This document shows, in pieces, positions 32,986-44,560 of a stretch of 64,000 nucleotides of DNA (positions are counted from its first letter, which is position 1; each line of letters opens with the position of its first letter). The notes below the pieces were generated by a model. The model had not been told where the DNA came from, did no database searches, and was given only the letters and a program-made list of their open reading frames with translations. Source of the stretch: Adiantum capillus-veneris (lineage: Eukaryota > Streptophyta > Polypodiopsida > Polypodiales > Pteridaceae); contig CM043968.1 in assembly GCA_014529385.2 (NCBI GenBank), positions 125,821,518 to 125,885,517 on the forward strand. Reading direction: 5' to 3'. The translations under genes were made by a program, and so were the position numbers.

Positions 32986-33161
32986 AAAGTCTCTTTCAAG
33001 CGGCTAAGCACGCTTGGCTTGGACCGTGGGCCCATGGCATGCATGTCTTGGCTTGAACCATCGGGATTAGGCATCCAATAACCTTCAATGATGTCGTAGT
33101 TAGAGGAAGAGTCACTAGACGCAATATGTGGGTCCTGAGTGTTACTACCTTGGGTTCCCAT
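32862..33161 (-). pseudogene. Gag-integrase fusion ORF created by internal deletion
   Basis: This 99-aa frame begins with family A gag (TQDPHIASSDSSSNYD, RLKETLGRA) and continues without a stop into the integrase zinc domain (KDNILRCCAHEEDEYLYALQ). The junction is near 32970. About 6 kb, from mid-gag through PR, RT and RNase H as present in A2, is removed. Confidence 0.85.
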
Positions 33162-33195
33162 TGAGGGCCTAGAGCCTATGGTGTAGGAATAACTG

Positions 33196-34080
33196 CATAA
33201 ATGGAGACACTCTCTATGTTATCATCCTCTAGTACACAACTAGAGCATAGGTGCATGTGTCCTCAATACTCTAGAAGCATTGGTGAGTGCCCCTGAAGGC
33301 GCTCACCTAGTTTTTTAGGTGTTTACAACCCAAATTTTTTGTTATTTTTGGTCCATTTTTTTAACCAAGCCATGGAATATGGTGTGTGATAGCTCAAAAT
33401 GAGTGTCTTGGCTAGAGGGACGTGCCGTGCTTTACAGCCCCCGATTCGATTATGTAAAGCCCTCAGAATCCTAAAAACTGTCTTTTCCTAGTCGGGAAGA
33501 AGGTTAGATTTAGTAAGTCCAAAGGGTGAGTGTGAAGGGGATGGTGGAGGACTTGGGGAACTTGTCCTACATGCCCTCCCTTCACTTGAGGTCCTAGTCT
33601 TTATATATATATTAGTATCTATACTATATCATAAGGCTGGGGATTGAGGCTTGGCCTGGGCTTGGGCTTGGATCCCGATCCCTTCCTTTTAAAATAAGAA
33701 CTTTAAATTTTCTTTTTTGTTTTTGATTTTTTTCTTGGTCTCAAACTTTTCGAGCGGTTCTTTTTATAAATCTTTTTTGTGTGGATAATATTGCCGCGTG
33801 GGTGTCAAACTCACGCATGCACACATCTACCCTTGGCAGCTCTGTCTAACCTGCTTACAGCTAAGAGTGCTAACTAACACTAATTAACACTCCTCAAACA
33901 TTGCCTAACACAATAAACTACACACTATCTACACTAACTACACATTGTCAACACTAACTACTGCACACTTTCTACACTTCCTAACATAGCAAACTTCTCA
34001 CTGACAGACTACTCAATCTACTCATTGTCTACTGCACATTGCAGATCTACACTAACTAATAGATCTACCAACACGTGCAC
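33196..34080 (-). other. Leader of A3
   Basis: It matches the leaders of A1, A2 and A4. The conserved GATAGCTCAAAATGAG block lies at 33388-33445 and a GGGCTT run near 33655. The PBS-side AC/CTAAC-rich part (33850-34060) fades out and no PBS or 5' LTR follows. Confidence 0.65.
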
Positions 34081-36658
34081 CTTACAGAGCTTAGAAAATC
34101 TAAAAACACTTGCACTAAGAGATACCCCTCCTTAGGGGTTTATGCACAAAATATACAATTTACACTTTTATACAATTTTCAATATACATCAGAGTTGCGG
34201 AAGCATTTGCATAGGGGAGGAGTTCTCAACGCCCGACCAAGCATGGAGTTTAGGCCATGAGCCGGACTGCATCCAGAGGTACCTAGCGACTAGTGCTACC
34301 CTTGAATGGGTGTTATGAATGAAAGCGTACTCAAGAAAAATATAACATTGTGGAGGGTGAATATATGTGTACATGACGTTGTGAGAAAAGAGAGAGAGAG
34401 AGAATATAGTGCAGGGTGAAATAGAGTGCACAGTGACATGAGAAGATGATAATAGAGAATATTTAAATGCCCATCTCAATGGAGCGAGCAACCTTGTACT
34501 AATGCAATGACAAAATTTGGGTATACCATAACATCAGAAAAAGAGTTTATAACAAAATAACTAGCAGAGCACCGGACCCTATGTAGGGATCGACTGAGTC
34601 CACCCATCCAGTTCCTCTACCACGGATAGAGAGAATTTCACTTCGTTGGGAGCGAGCCTGAACACCTCCAACCTACCTGAGCCAGACATAGGTTGAGGCC
34701 GCTTCGCCTCCCTCCATGAGCCCGAGCTCTGAAAGGATCCCAAGTACCAGTAGGTGGTAGGGTATCAAATCCAACCATACTAGTTTAGGTGCCATGCCTC
34801 TTTGATGTCCAGCACCGGGTGTTTAGGAAAAGCCAAGGCAAATCCCCGATGTGTTAGCCGTGTAGCTCATTCAATCGCCAACGCACTAACTGTGTAGATG
34901 AGCCTAATAAAAAGAAGAAGACCTAGGCAATACCCCCGATCCAACAAAGCCCAAGTCAATGATCCTTTAGTCTAAGGCTAAGCGATGTAAGTGATCCTAG
35001 TCTTGTAGCGATGCTGCCATGAGAAACATAACACATGAGTCCAATCATAATAGCACTTCCCAGATGCACAAACAATATTTTCCAAGCAGTACATGGTCTC
35101 TCCCCTTACATTTCTATCATAAACCATCCAAAGCACTTCATAATCCAATCCCATAAACCATAATCCAATCACATCACACGAGCGAGCACTCCACCCAACT
35201 TGAGTGAGGCACGACCAATCCTGCATAGCCAGTTTAGAACATAACGTGGCTGGATAAATTTTGACAACAAAACCAAATCCAGAAAAAAAACCATGAGCCA
35301 CACTATCTTACACCATAGAATATCAACCATAATCCATAAGGAAATCTCAGCCCTTGATTATGAATCATAATCACATTGAACCAACTCCCACACTTGGAGT
35401 TTGACACATCTCTTGCAATCAATCGGAGTCCACACACATGTGACCCTTAAGATGTGATTCTTTCATGCATAAAAAAAGTCCGACCAGCAACTAATCATGA
35501 TATAAAAATCCAATTTTGACCACATCCGAACATGCAAAGTTGATGCATCACATCTACACTTCACCTCCCCAGCACATAGAGCTAGTTTTGACGTAGGAAG
35601 GTGGAAAGCAATCACAACCATGCATATGAGGCAGCCACATCAATCCATGAGTTTCCATACATCATATGATAACATTCCACCACCATAAACATGATGCAAA
35701 ACAGCTCCGATCTTTAGGTCACCATAAACCATAACTTCACAAATATGCAAAAAACAATTTTTTGGCATTTTTGGGAGTATGCAAAACATGCAATTGAAAG
35801 TATTTGGAATCAAACCAATGCATCAAGCTCAGCTCCATAATGTAGACTATCACTCTATCACATCACTTCACCCATATGGTACTCACACAACAAACGATAA
35901 ACCCAAAAGAAAGACACTTTATTCATATCTGCCTATGCGATTCAGAATGTTTAACCATACACTCTCACATAAGTTTATGGCCATCTAATAATTGAAATCA
36001 AATCAGCCAAAAAAACCATAAAACATATAAAAACAGCTCGATTAACTCCAGTGTCATATGGTACCCCCCCTTGGTAGCACCCCTACTACGCATGTAGGTA
36101 AAACCGGTTATAGACCGATTAATACCTCGCATTTTCAAAGTGATAATGGAGACCTAAACTCATTTATCATCAAGTTCATCAAGCTTTTCAATTGGTTAAG
36201 TGGGTTTGCCCATCCGATGAATCTATATAATGGTTCTCCAAGGAGCCTGGAGTCAAAAAATTTGGTTGTGCATGGAAAGCGAGCTGTTTTTTGACCATAT
36301 CTCTTAGCTCGTGTGTATTTTTCACATGACACCAAACAAAGAAAATGTTTTAAATGATGTGTTTTATCTCTAGTACAAAGGGTTCGGGAGGTGTGTGATT
36401 TATGATCAAAACAGTGTTCCTACCACCTCTATAATGTGAAACAAAAAGTGATTTTTATGCACGCACATGACCATAAACGCATCATGCGCATAAATCAGCA
36501 TGTTAATAATCATGGGACAACTTTGTACGTACTCGCTTGATCCATACATGCACTCGTATGCGAAAAAACAATCACCGAGAGGGTGACTACTCAAAAAAAC
36601 GACATAGAGAGAGAGAGAGATGATGGCTATGGAGTTTAGAGCTTCTCACCGTGATTTA
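34081..36658. other. Noncoding region, no gene seen
   Basis: Short frames here show no known domain and unlikely composition. The text is LTR-like in style, with scattered CCATAAACCATAA and ATCCAATCCC words at 35100-35340, a C run at 36064-36070, and short GA runs at 34390-34405 and 36607-36620. I could not find a second copy of it in the window. It may be an LTR of an element whose partner lies outside. Confidence 0.4.
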
Positions 36659-36668
36659 GAATCAATTA

Positions 36669-36720
36669 GGGGTTATTGAAAGGCTTCTTGCTTTGTTGAA
36701 AGAAGCCTTTCAATAACCCC
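36669..36720. repeat. Perfect 21-bp hairpin with 10-nt loop
   Basis: Left arm 36669-36689 (GGGGTTATTGAAAGGCTTCTT) and right arm 36700-36720 are exact reverse complements, with the loop at 36690-36699. It directly precedes a 58-bp tandem duplication. Confidence 0.93.
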
Positions 36721-36828
36721 GCAAGAGAGCGGTGATGAGAGCTACGTAGAGGTATCCACCACGAAAGCTCTCATTACCGCAAGAGAGCGGTGATGAGAGC
36801 TACGTAGAGGTATCCACCACGAAAGCTT
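36721..36828. repeat. 58-bp tandem duplication (2 units)
   Basis: The units start GCAAGAGAGCGGTGATGAG at 36721 and 36779. The first 49 bp of each are identical. Confidence 0.92.
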
Positions 36829-36858
36829 TCGGAGAGCGCGTACATCGTGAAACGAGAG

Positions 36859-38485
36859 TGTGCGCATCTGTCGCACCTTTCAATGCAAGTAACTTGCCAA
36901 CACACTATGTGCGAGCCACAAATGGCTCCAAGTACGCAACTAGCCTAAACTAGTAAGCTCAAAGATGGCGATGGTGTGTCACTCACTCCTCTACGCTTGT
37001 TGTCGTGGAGGATTCCTTGCCGCAAAGAAGAAGGAGCCTCTGTTGCACCGCGCTCAACCGCTTCGTCACCGTCGTGCTGTTGTCGCAATGCTCAATCGCA
37101 CACTCTCTCTCTCTCTCTCTCTCTCTCTCATGCATACACACACACACAAGGAGATGAAGAAGAAGAAGATGGAGATGGAGCAAGAGCATTTTTCAATTGC
37201 ACAAATGAGAGAATGAGTGAATTTTAGGTTTAGTTAACTTTTATATGAGCTCGCTCTATTCACACTTGGGCGCCCATGCTTAGCCAACTAATCCCTTGAA
37301 TGTTCCAGTTAGAGTGCGCCTCTCACCGGCGATCACTCTTACCCTTTTCCTATTGGACCGACAAGCCCGGTACCTGACTCTACCAAATAAATAATACGGC
37401 GTCTGTCTTAGGTGATAGGAATGTGCGTGAGGGTTAACATGCCCCACTTCCTGATGTACATTCCGTCCTTGGAAGCTATTGAGTTGAAGCTTGTTCATCA
37501 AGGTGGAAGAGCATTTGAGATGAATGTCCCTAGCTTCCTTTAGTCAATGCAAAATCAAACAACATTGGCACAGTAATTGCATCCTCATAAACAATTAAAA
37601 AGCATATGCAGTTGTAGGCAGACAATTTGATTGGTAACAGAATTTTAAACCATTTGTCAGCAAATAAACATTAAATTGCAATATAATCAAACGCATAAAC
37701 AGTTGTAAAGGTAAAAAATTAAACAAGTCTGGGGTCTCATTTAATGGTCGAAAGGCACTAAAGATCGACTATTAACACCATGGGTAAGCTTCTCAATTTT
37801 CTTTGGTCAATTAAGTCGTTTAATCGTGAGAGCCAAGTATTTCATGTCTGAGGGCTGACTAGGGGAAGACCTTGTAGTTAAGCTACGATAAAAGGAATTG
37901 CTCATGAAATCATCGCCTGACTTATTTCCTTTTCTTTGACCCCCCAAAGTCTTTTCACATTGTTTCAATTTTGATGTGTGTGCTTATTTTGTATGCCTTG
38001 GGTTTTTTGCTTTTCAAGGAAAAGCACCCACACTAGGAACCTCTAGGGCTCTAGTACCATAGGCGATACATGTGAGTGGAGTACCAAATCAAGCTGAGAT
38101 TTCTCTTCCAACATAAGATTTTACATTGTGGCACTTTGATTTTTATTTTATTTTTTGTTCGTTTGTTTTTATCATTTTAATTTTGTAACTTTGGGGGGTC
38201 ATATAACACTGCTACCTTCCCCAGGCTCTTCACACTTGTAAACTCCCTTTATAATACTTAAGCTACAGGTCAATAGGGACTAAGCCCACTAGAAAGTCTT
38301 GGTACATTTCACACAATGCTTCCTAAATCGGATTAAGAGAAGATCTCTAACGCCTAGCTTGGTCAACCTATCTTAGTTGGACTGCTTGATTTTAAACCTA
38401 GACAAGTGCTTATGACAAAAAATTACATTGAATTTAATGTTTGATACTAAGCAAATGCGCTGAATATTATCACCTACAATGGGCG
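36859..38485 (-). repeat. Family A LTR fragment, minus orientation
   Basis: It starts TGTGCGCATCTG and follows the A3 LTR (27645-29500) throughout, including the CT/AC run (37102-37148), the TTGGGCGCCCATGC block and the AAGCTATTGAG...TTCATCAAGGTGG block. It ends abruptly against the oppositely oriented LTR at 38497. No PBS or coding region adjoins its left edge. Confidence 0.82.
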
Positions 38486-38496
38486 CTGTATTATTT

Positions 38497-38760
38497 ATTT
38501 CGTAGAGTCAGGTACCGGGCTTGTCGGTCCAATAAGAAAAGGGTGAGAGTGATCGTCGATGAGAGGTGCACTCTAACTAGAACATTCAAGGGATCGGATT
38601 AGTTGGCTAAGCATGGGTGCCCAAGTGTGAGTGGGGCGAGCTCATATAAAAGTCAACTAAACCTAAAATTCACTTATTCTCTCATTTGTGCAATTAAAGA
38701 GTGCTCTTGCTCCATCTCCATCTTCTTCTTCTTCATCTCCTTGTGTGTGTGTGTGTATGC

Positions 38761-38830
<70 letters not shown>

Positions 38831-38947
38831 AATCGAGCATTGCGACAACGGCACGGCGGTGGATAAGCGGTTGAGCGCGACGCAGTGGCGGCTCCCTCTT
38901 CTTCGCGACGAGGAATCCTTGCATTGACAGTGCGACAGACGTGCACA
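38497..38947 (+). repeat. 5' LTR piece of A4
   Basis: This is the reverse complement of the 36859-37400 family A LTR. A GA run at 38763-38827 and a GT run at 38742-38757 mirror the CT/AC runs. It ends GTGCACA. Confidence 0.85.
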
Positions 38948-38951
38948 TTTT

Positions 38952-38969
38952 TGGCGCTACTGTCGAGGA
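38952..38969 (+). promoter_or_regulatory. Primer-binding site, degraded tRNA-Asp type (A4)
   Basis: TGGCGCTACTGTCGAGGA lies 4 nt after the LTR CA. It aligns with the intact TGGCGCCGCTGCCGGGGA of A2 with several mismatches. Confidence 0.75.
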
Positions 38970-39714
38970 ATGCCATACACTAAGCTTGAATGGCACTCTG
39001 TGCTTCTTTTGTGGTGCAATTTCATTTGTAGGAAAGGTAGAGAAGGAAGGTGTGTGTGTTGAGAAGAAGGATTTTGTTTTGGTACTTTGTATTTCTTTGT
39101 TAATGAGGTTTTGAAAGGTACCGTGTTTTCTCTGTGATAAGGTGTTAGTATTAAGGTTGTAGATCCATAATGTTAGTTCTGTGTAATGTAAAGTATAGTA
39201 AGTAGGAAGTAGATTTCTTAGAGCTAATGACATGTGTTAGTGTGTAACAGTAGGTGTATTAGTTGTAAGTAGGTAGGTAGAGTGTGTGTGTGTGTGCTCG
39301 CGCAGGCCGTGGCGACTTTATCCAAAAAAAAATTTAAAAAAAAAATTTAAATTTGTTTTTAAGGTAGGACCGAGATCGAGAATATCTCCCAGACTTAAGC
39401 CCAGGCCCAAGCCCAAGCTCACGCTCAGGATCAGGCTCTGGCCTTCGTCGCCCTTTAAAATTACGTATTTTAGCTTCACACATAGCTAAAAATCGACTTT
39501 TTTGAGGACCAATGGAGCTTCAGGTGACTGAACGTTGTGCTGTAAAGCACACCACGACCCTCTGAGTGATATGCTTGTTTTGAGCTATCACACACTTTAA
39601 TCAAAAAATCAATCATTAAAAAACATTAAAAAAACGAGTGAAAATTAAAGCCTAAAAAAGTAAGCGGTTAACGTTCGAGGTTATTCGCCGACGCTTGTAG
39701 AGTACAAAAGGCAC
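38970..39714 (+). other. Leader of A4
   Basis: There is no gene. The conserved leader block (reverse complement of GATAGCTCAAAATGAG) lies at about 39540-39600 and a CCCAAG hexamer run at 39397-39415. A short GT run lies at 39282-39296. Confidence 0.65.
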
Positions 39715-40818
39715 ATGCATCTGCGCTTTGGTTGTGTGCTAGAGAAGGAGCAAGTAGAGAGAATTTTGACTTACGCGAGTTCTCAATATCCACCTACCTT
39801 AGAATCTGGGTCCTCGGCGGGGACCCAAGGTAGTACAAACCAAGACCCAAACAGAGCGGCTAGTGACTCTTCCTCTAACTACGACGTCATGGAGGGTTTC
39901 CCAATCTCTAATCCCGATAGCTCAAGCCAAGACATGCATTCCATGGGCCCACGGTCCAGACCGAGCATGCTTAGCCGCTTGAAGGAAACCTTTAGTAGAG
40001 CTACTCGCTCCGAACATGGAGCTAATGATGTAAATGAGGGGGGTGGGGAAGTAAATTCACCATTCATGACCAACGTAGACCCTATGCCCTTAGAGAGTGT
40101 GTACGTGAATACTTCATTCACTGCACCCCCTGACTCTTCAGAGCTATTTCCCTCTGAGGTTATATTACTTGATGGTAGAAGCCTTGCCGAAGTGCAAGAG
40201 GTTGAGCGGTATATCCTTGCAGTAAGGGAAAACGAAATTGAGAGTTTACGCAAGGCGGAGCAATGAAGAGAGTTAAAAGTGAAAGCCCCTATGTCAATAT
40301 CCTTGTTACGAGAGCAATTGAGTGCTCCTGACTTAGCAACTTCTAAGGGCCAACCCCTAGAAAGCAACATTGCATCTAGTTCAAAGGACACCCCTAGCAC
40401 CTCAAGCTTAGATGGAGCGTTCCTAAATGAGAACTGGGAGTACGAACTACAAACGAAAAATCTAACCAACCTATACACAGGTCACACCTATCACCTGGGT
40501 TGGTTAGATGTCCTAAAATCCACAATGGGTGCTACTAGTGTGGAGGATCAACAACAAAGAGTTTGTGACGTCATCCATAGGGTCATTGAGTTAGAGAGAC
40601 AGAACAAGGGGATCAACATGCCTTCAACGGGTCTCATGAGATTCTTGGATACAGGGAAGGCTAAACAACCGACCTTATCGCAAATGGAGACTCCCTCGGT
40701 AAGTCCGATGGATCCTCCATATGTTGTTTTGCCAGGGGTCTCGGTGCAATCTGAGCCCACAAGTGATAGATTTACCTTTCCAAGTCTAGCTCATCTTTCC
40801 CTTGATGACACCACGGCT
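39715..40818 (+). pseudogene. Gag N-terminal half (A4)
   Basis: The start is MHLRFGCVLEKEQVE. The frame is continuous from 39715 to 40869 except for a single TGA at 40264-40266. Segments include SRLKETFSRATRSEHGAN, EVQEVERYILAVRENEIESL, LNENWEYELQTKNLTNLY and VEDQQQRVCDVIHRVIELER. Family A identity ends after SLDDTTA near 40818; the remaining residues to 40869 are unrelated. This is the best guide to the gag segment deleted from A2 at the element C insertion. No zinc knuckle is reached. Confidence 0.88.
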
Positions 40819-40959
40819 TGGAGAAGAAGAAGGAAGCTCAAGGCACACAATAGAGAGTGTGTTACTTAGTGTGCAATGGAAAGATGGTTAGCCCTAGAGT
40901 GATGGGCGTATATACAATGCACGGGGGAAAAAACCTCCTAAAGAGGGAAAAAATGCCCC
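40819..40959. other. Junction sequence between A4 and A2
   Basis: Short AT- and purine-rich unique sequence. No feature is recognised. Confidence 0.4.
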
Positions 40960-41230
40960 GGCGGTCCTAGTGTGTTCACACACATCACTACCACATGTAT
41001 ATGGTAACAAAAGTAACGAGGGTACCTCTCACCCAAGGCAGGAGTGGATGACTCTAGCGTACTAGCCATATCTGTACACGCAAATAGATGATGGTTAGAG
41101 TGCAAATATTACAAGGGTCGTGTTCTTGTGCATAATTTGTTTTTATGATTTTGTGTTATGGCTCTTGCTCTTTTACTTTTTTATCTTGTTTTTTGTGAGG
41201 TAGTTGGAAGTAAGGCCTTGGGGACCCATT
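40960..41230 (-). repeat. 3' LTR fragment of A2
   Basis: GGTACCTCTCACCCAAGG...ATAGATGATGGTT and GGCTCTTGCTCTTTTA match 30140-30330 inside the A3 LTR. The LTR start, polypurine tract and 173-aa ORF seen in A3 have been deleted between here and 41250. Confidence 0.75.
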
Positions 41231-41255
41231 GATATGTACTCTTAAGTCGTGCAAG

Positions 41256-41830
41256 TTAAGTAATTGCAATATTACTGCTTGCTGCAACTACAAGTGTTGA
41301 AGTGCTAGGTTCATGGGTAGCCGGCAAAGACGAGTTAACCACCTTGGCTTGTGAATGTTGGCTATCCTTCAACTTTGCTAGAGTTTGCAACGTAGGTGAC
41401 TTTGCTTGAATGATAGGGGTAAGAGTCGTTGGTCGCGTCGTGACACTACCAGTATCCCAATCAATAGTGCATTTGGTTGCCAACATCCCCGTGCGTCCCA
41501 GGTTTACGTTGCCTTCCATAGCTCCCGCGGGCATGACTAGAAACCTCTGCACTATGCTTCCATTGTCATAGACAACCGGGGTCTGAAGGACTCCAAGAAT
41601 AGCAGTTTTCTTTGTATTAATGCCCTTGACTTGCATCGTACTCGGGGATAGGGTCGGTTTCCCTAATTGACACCAAACTCCATAGGATAAAAAATTGTGT
41701 TTAGCTCCCGTATCTAATAAGGCATTGTATAGTACTTTCCCATAGGGGCTATTTAGCTCAGTTGGGTATCGTAGGGGTGGCTCAGATTCTAATGAGTCGT
41801 CATCTGTGTCCTCGAAAAATGCTTGCGTGA
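41256..41830 (-). pseudogene. Post-integrase retropepsin-like domain (A2)
   Basis: The minus-strand reading from about 41830 gives ITQAFFEDTDDDSLESEPPL, LRYPTELNSPYGKVLYNALL, then the catalytic DTGAKHNFLSYGVWCQLGKP (DTG codons at 41703-41713). It continues as MQVKGINTKKTAILGVLQTP, IVQRFLVMPAGAMEGNVNLG and RTGMLATKCTIDWD, and ends at 41256. The DTGA, hydrophobic-hydrophobic-Gly and late NLGRTG elements fit an aspartic protease of about 120 residues. The reading is open throughout; the first Met in it is only at 41636, so it was probably translated as part of the polyprotein after integrase. A one-base shift now separates it from integrase. Confidence 0.78.
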
Positions 41831-43534
41831 TTCCCAGATTAGCCCTCGTTGGCGTCTAAGACGTTGTTGTCGTTCTCGAGCCTCAACTCTTGCTTGGATT
41901 TTTCTAAGCTCTGCTTGTTCCTTGGCAGCCTTCTTTTGATGGATGTCTTGCAACTCTTCCTGGCTTAGAGGATCATAATATATTTTGAATTTACTCCCAT
42001 TAAGGAATCCAATGGTTTCAACTCCATCTAGAGTCTCCACACGAATGGTACCTTGCGGGGTAATTTCACACACTCGATATGGTCCCTTACCAGAGTATTT
42101 CAATTTCTTCTTTTCATTACGTACCCCGTACATAAGAACTTCATCACCAACCTTGATGTCTTTATCCTTTAAATGGTTATCAAACCACTTCTTTCTCCTA
42201 TCCTTCTCCACTAGAGCATTTTGCACAGCTAATTGCCTCTCTTCATCTAGCCTTTCCAGGATATATAATCACTCCACTAAGGGGTTACCATCCCAACCTT
42301 CTTGAGAAGCTACTCGAAGACTAGGAATGACAAACTCCCATGGCATAACTGCTTCTTGGCCATACACCATCTTAAACGGTATGCAATTAATAGCAACTTT
42401 ATACGCAGTACGATAAGCCCATAAAGTTGATGTAAGCTTTAGGTCCCAATCAGTGCGATGAGCCTCAACTGTCTTTGTGAAAATGGAGATGACATTTTTG
42501 TTGGTACTCTCAGCTTGGCCATTTGCTTAGGGATAATAGGGTGTAGACTTGTGGTGAGATATCATGAAGTTTGATGTGAGTTCTTTTATTACTTCATTTA
42601 TAAAATGAGTTCCATTGTCACTCACAAGTTCAAAGGGACATCCAAAACGTGTGATAATGTTCTCAAAGAGGAACTTAGCTGTTGTTTTTGCATCCTCCTT
42701 TCGTGTTGATTTTGATTCAGCCCATTTGGTTACATAGTCGGTAGCCACAATGATATATCGTGATTGCATGTTACGTGCAGCCGGACTAATCGGTCCTACA
42801 AAGTCTAAGCCCCACTTTTCAAATGGTTGGGTTACCTTGATGGGATGTAGAGGCATCCTATCCCTTTTTTGTGGCTTCTTGAAGCGTTGGCATTCATCAC
42901 ATCCCTTTGCAAAAAGTGATGCATCCTTAAACAGAGTGGGCCACCAATAGCCTGACTGTAAGATCTTTCGGGTAGTCAACTTTCCTGAAAAGTGACCACC
43001 AGCTACGCCCATGTGTGCCTCTTGTAGAATATATAAATACTCATCCTCGCGGGCACAGCGTCTAAGGACATCATCTTTTCCTCTCTTATAGAGAGTTCCA
43101 GCCAGTAAGCAATAGGGTTCGCATTCCTTGATTAATTTTTGAGCTATATCTTTTCGCAGCTCTTTGGGTGGAAAACCATTAACTAAGAAGTTAACAATCT
43201 TTTCACTCCATTCAGGCATTGTCTCAACAATGAACAAAGGAGTATCAGGAAATTCATCATCAACCCCCGTAGGAGCTTCGCCATTAGGGATAGGAGATAA
43301 ATGATCCGCCATGACATGTTTCCTCCCAGGCCTCACAACAACGGTGAATTCAAACTCAAGAAGAATTAACAACCATCGTGTAATTCTACCTGTGGAACAC
43401 GGCTTGTTTACCAAATATAGCAATGCTTGATGATCAACATAAAACACAAACTTGGTAGCAAGAAGGTAATAGAGAAATTTCTTTACTGCGTAAATCATAG
43501 CTAGACCTTCGCGCTCTGTAGTAGTGTAGTTCAT
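41789..43534 (-). pseudogene. RNase H and integrase (A2)
   Basis: The frame at 42527-43534 (335 aa) starts in RNase H (TTTEREGLAMIYAVKKFLYY, FYVDHQALLYLVNK). It continues through the integrase HHCC zinc module (EAHMGVAGGHFSGKLTTRKI, GCDECQRFKK) and core segments KWGLDFVGPIS (Asp 1) and VSDNGTHFINEV (Asp 2). It ends at a TAA at 42524-42526 in the PYYPQANG stretch, just before the catalytic Glu. The C-terminal domain resumes at 41789-42226 (KVGDEVLMYGVRNEKKKLKY, GFLNGSKFKIYYDPLSQEEL). No chromodomain follows; the next domain is a protease. Confidence 0.9.
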
Positions 43535-44520
43535 CTAGGCATCATTTAATTGGCGACTTGCAAAGCTAATAGGGTAGTCCAATTTATGTTCTCTTGGTTG
43601 AGTTAGAACACACCCAATAGCAAAGTTTGATGCATCAATATGCACATGAAAAGGTACATTCCAATCAGGTGTTCGTAGGATTGGAGCCCTTGTTAGGGCC
43701 TTCTTTAATAACTCATAAGATTGATGACATTCTTCCGTCCAGTGAAACTCGATAAGAAGCTTGTACAATGGACACGCTATCTCGGCAAAGTTTAAAATAA
43801 ACCTTTGATAATAACCAACATGGCCCATAAATCTTTGAACTCCTTTATAGTTTGTAGGTGGTGGCAAATCGGCAATGGCTTTAATATTACTCTCATCTGT
43901 GGATATCCCGTTCTTGGACACTATATGCCCTAGAATGACTCCATCCTTAACCCAAAATTGGCATTTGAAAGGGTTCAATGAGATGCGATAAAATCTGCAC
44001 CTTTCAAATATTTTTCGTAGATATAACAAATGCTTCTCCCAAGAAGAATAAATACAAAGGTCGTCTAGGAAAGCTTCACAAAACTCCCTTAGAAATTCTT
44101 TAAACGCAGTGTTTATTAATCGTTGGAATGTAGCAGGGGCATTTGTTAAGCCAAAAGCCATAACACAAAATGCAAACACTCCAAACTCTGTGATAAAAGC
44201 AGTTTTAGCTTGGTCCTCTAATGCAATTGTGATTTGATTGTAACTAGAGTACCCATCTAAAAAGCTATAAGCTTCCTTGCCCACAACTCTTTCAAGCACA
44301 TGTTCTGAATATGGCAAGGGATAATGATCTCTCCTAGAGGCTGCATTAACTTTCTTGAGGTCCACGCACACTCTTAGTTTCCCATTCTTTTTTGGCACAA
44401 TGACTATTGGAGAAACCCATTCTGAATGCTCAATAGGGTATATGAATCCACATTGGATAAGTTTTTCAATCTCCTCTTGTACAATTTTGGCATACTTAGG
44501 ATTCATTGGATAGGGTCGTT
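43535..44520 (-). pseudogene. Reverse transcriptase and RNase H start (A2)
   Basis: The 323-aa frame begins MNPKYAKIVQEEIEKLIQCG. RT motifs in order are WVSPIVIVPKKNGKLRVCVD, DHYPLPYSEHVLERV, FGLTNAPATFQRL, the catalytic FLDDLCIYSSW, LNPFKCQFWVKDGVILGHIV, FMGHVGYYQRFI, then RNase H (HVHIDASNFAIGCVLTQ). The RT active site is intact. The frame is closed by a TAG at 43532-43534 within RNase H and preceded by stops at about 44524 and 44562, all explained by single-base changes. Reverse transcription would occur in cytoplasmic particles. Confidence 0.93.
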
Positions 44521-44560
44521 GCTAGACGGGTTTAGCAATGTTGATCATGGGAATTGTATG

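Larger units (their letters stand above)
27645..34080 (-). mobile_element. Ty3/gypsy family A copy A3 (internally deleted)
   Basis: On the minus strand: leader (33196-34080), gag N-terminus joined directly to integrase (32862-33161), integrase C-terminus, post-integrase protease, a 173-aa ORF, polypurine tract and a full 3' LTR. Everything from mid-gag through RNase H is missing. The 5' LTR is not seen to the right of the leader. Confidence 0.85.
38497..40818 (+). mobile_element. Ty3/gypsy family A copy A4, 5' end only
   Basis: This is a plus-strand 5' LTR piece (38497-38947), PBS, leader and gag N-terminal half, cut at 40818. It faces a minus-strand LTR fragment on its left and the 3' end of copy A2 on its right. 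Confidence 0.88.

Noticed and set aside
34081-36658. A host gene between family A copies A3 and A4
   Set aside because: No frame longer than ~110 codons, no recognisable domain, no convincing splice-linked exons.
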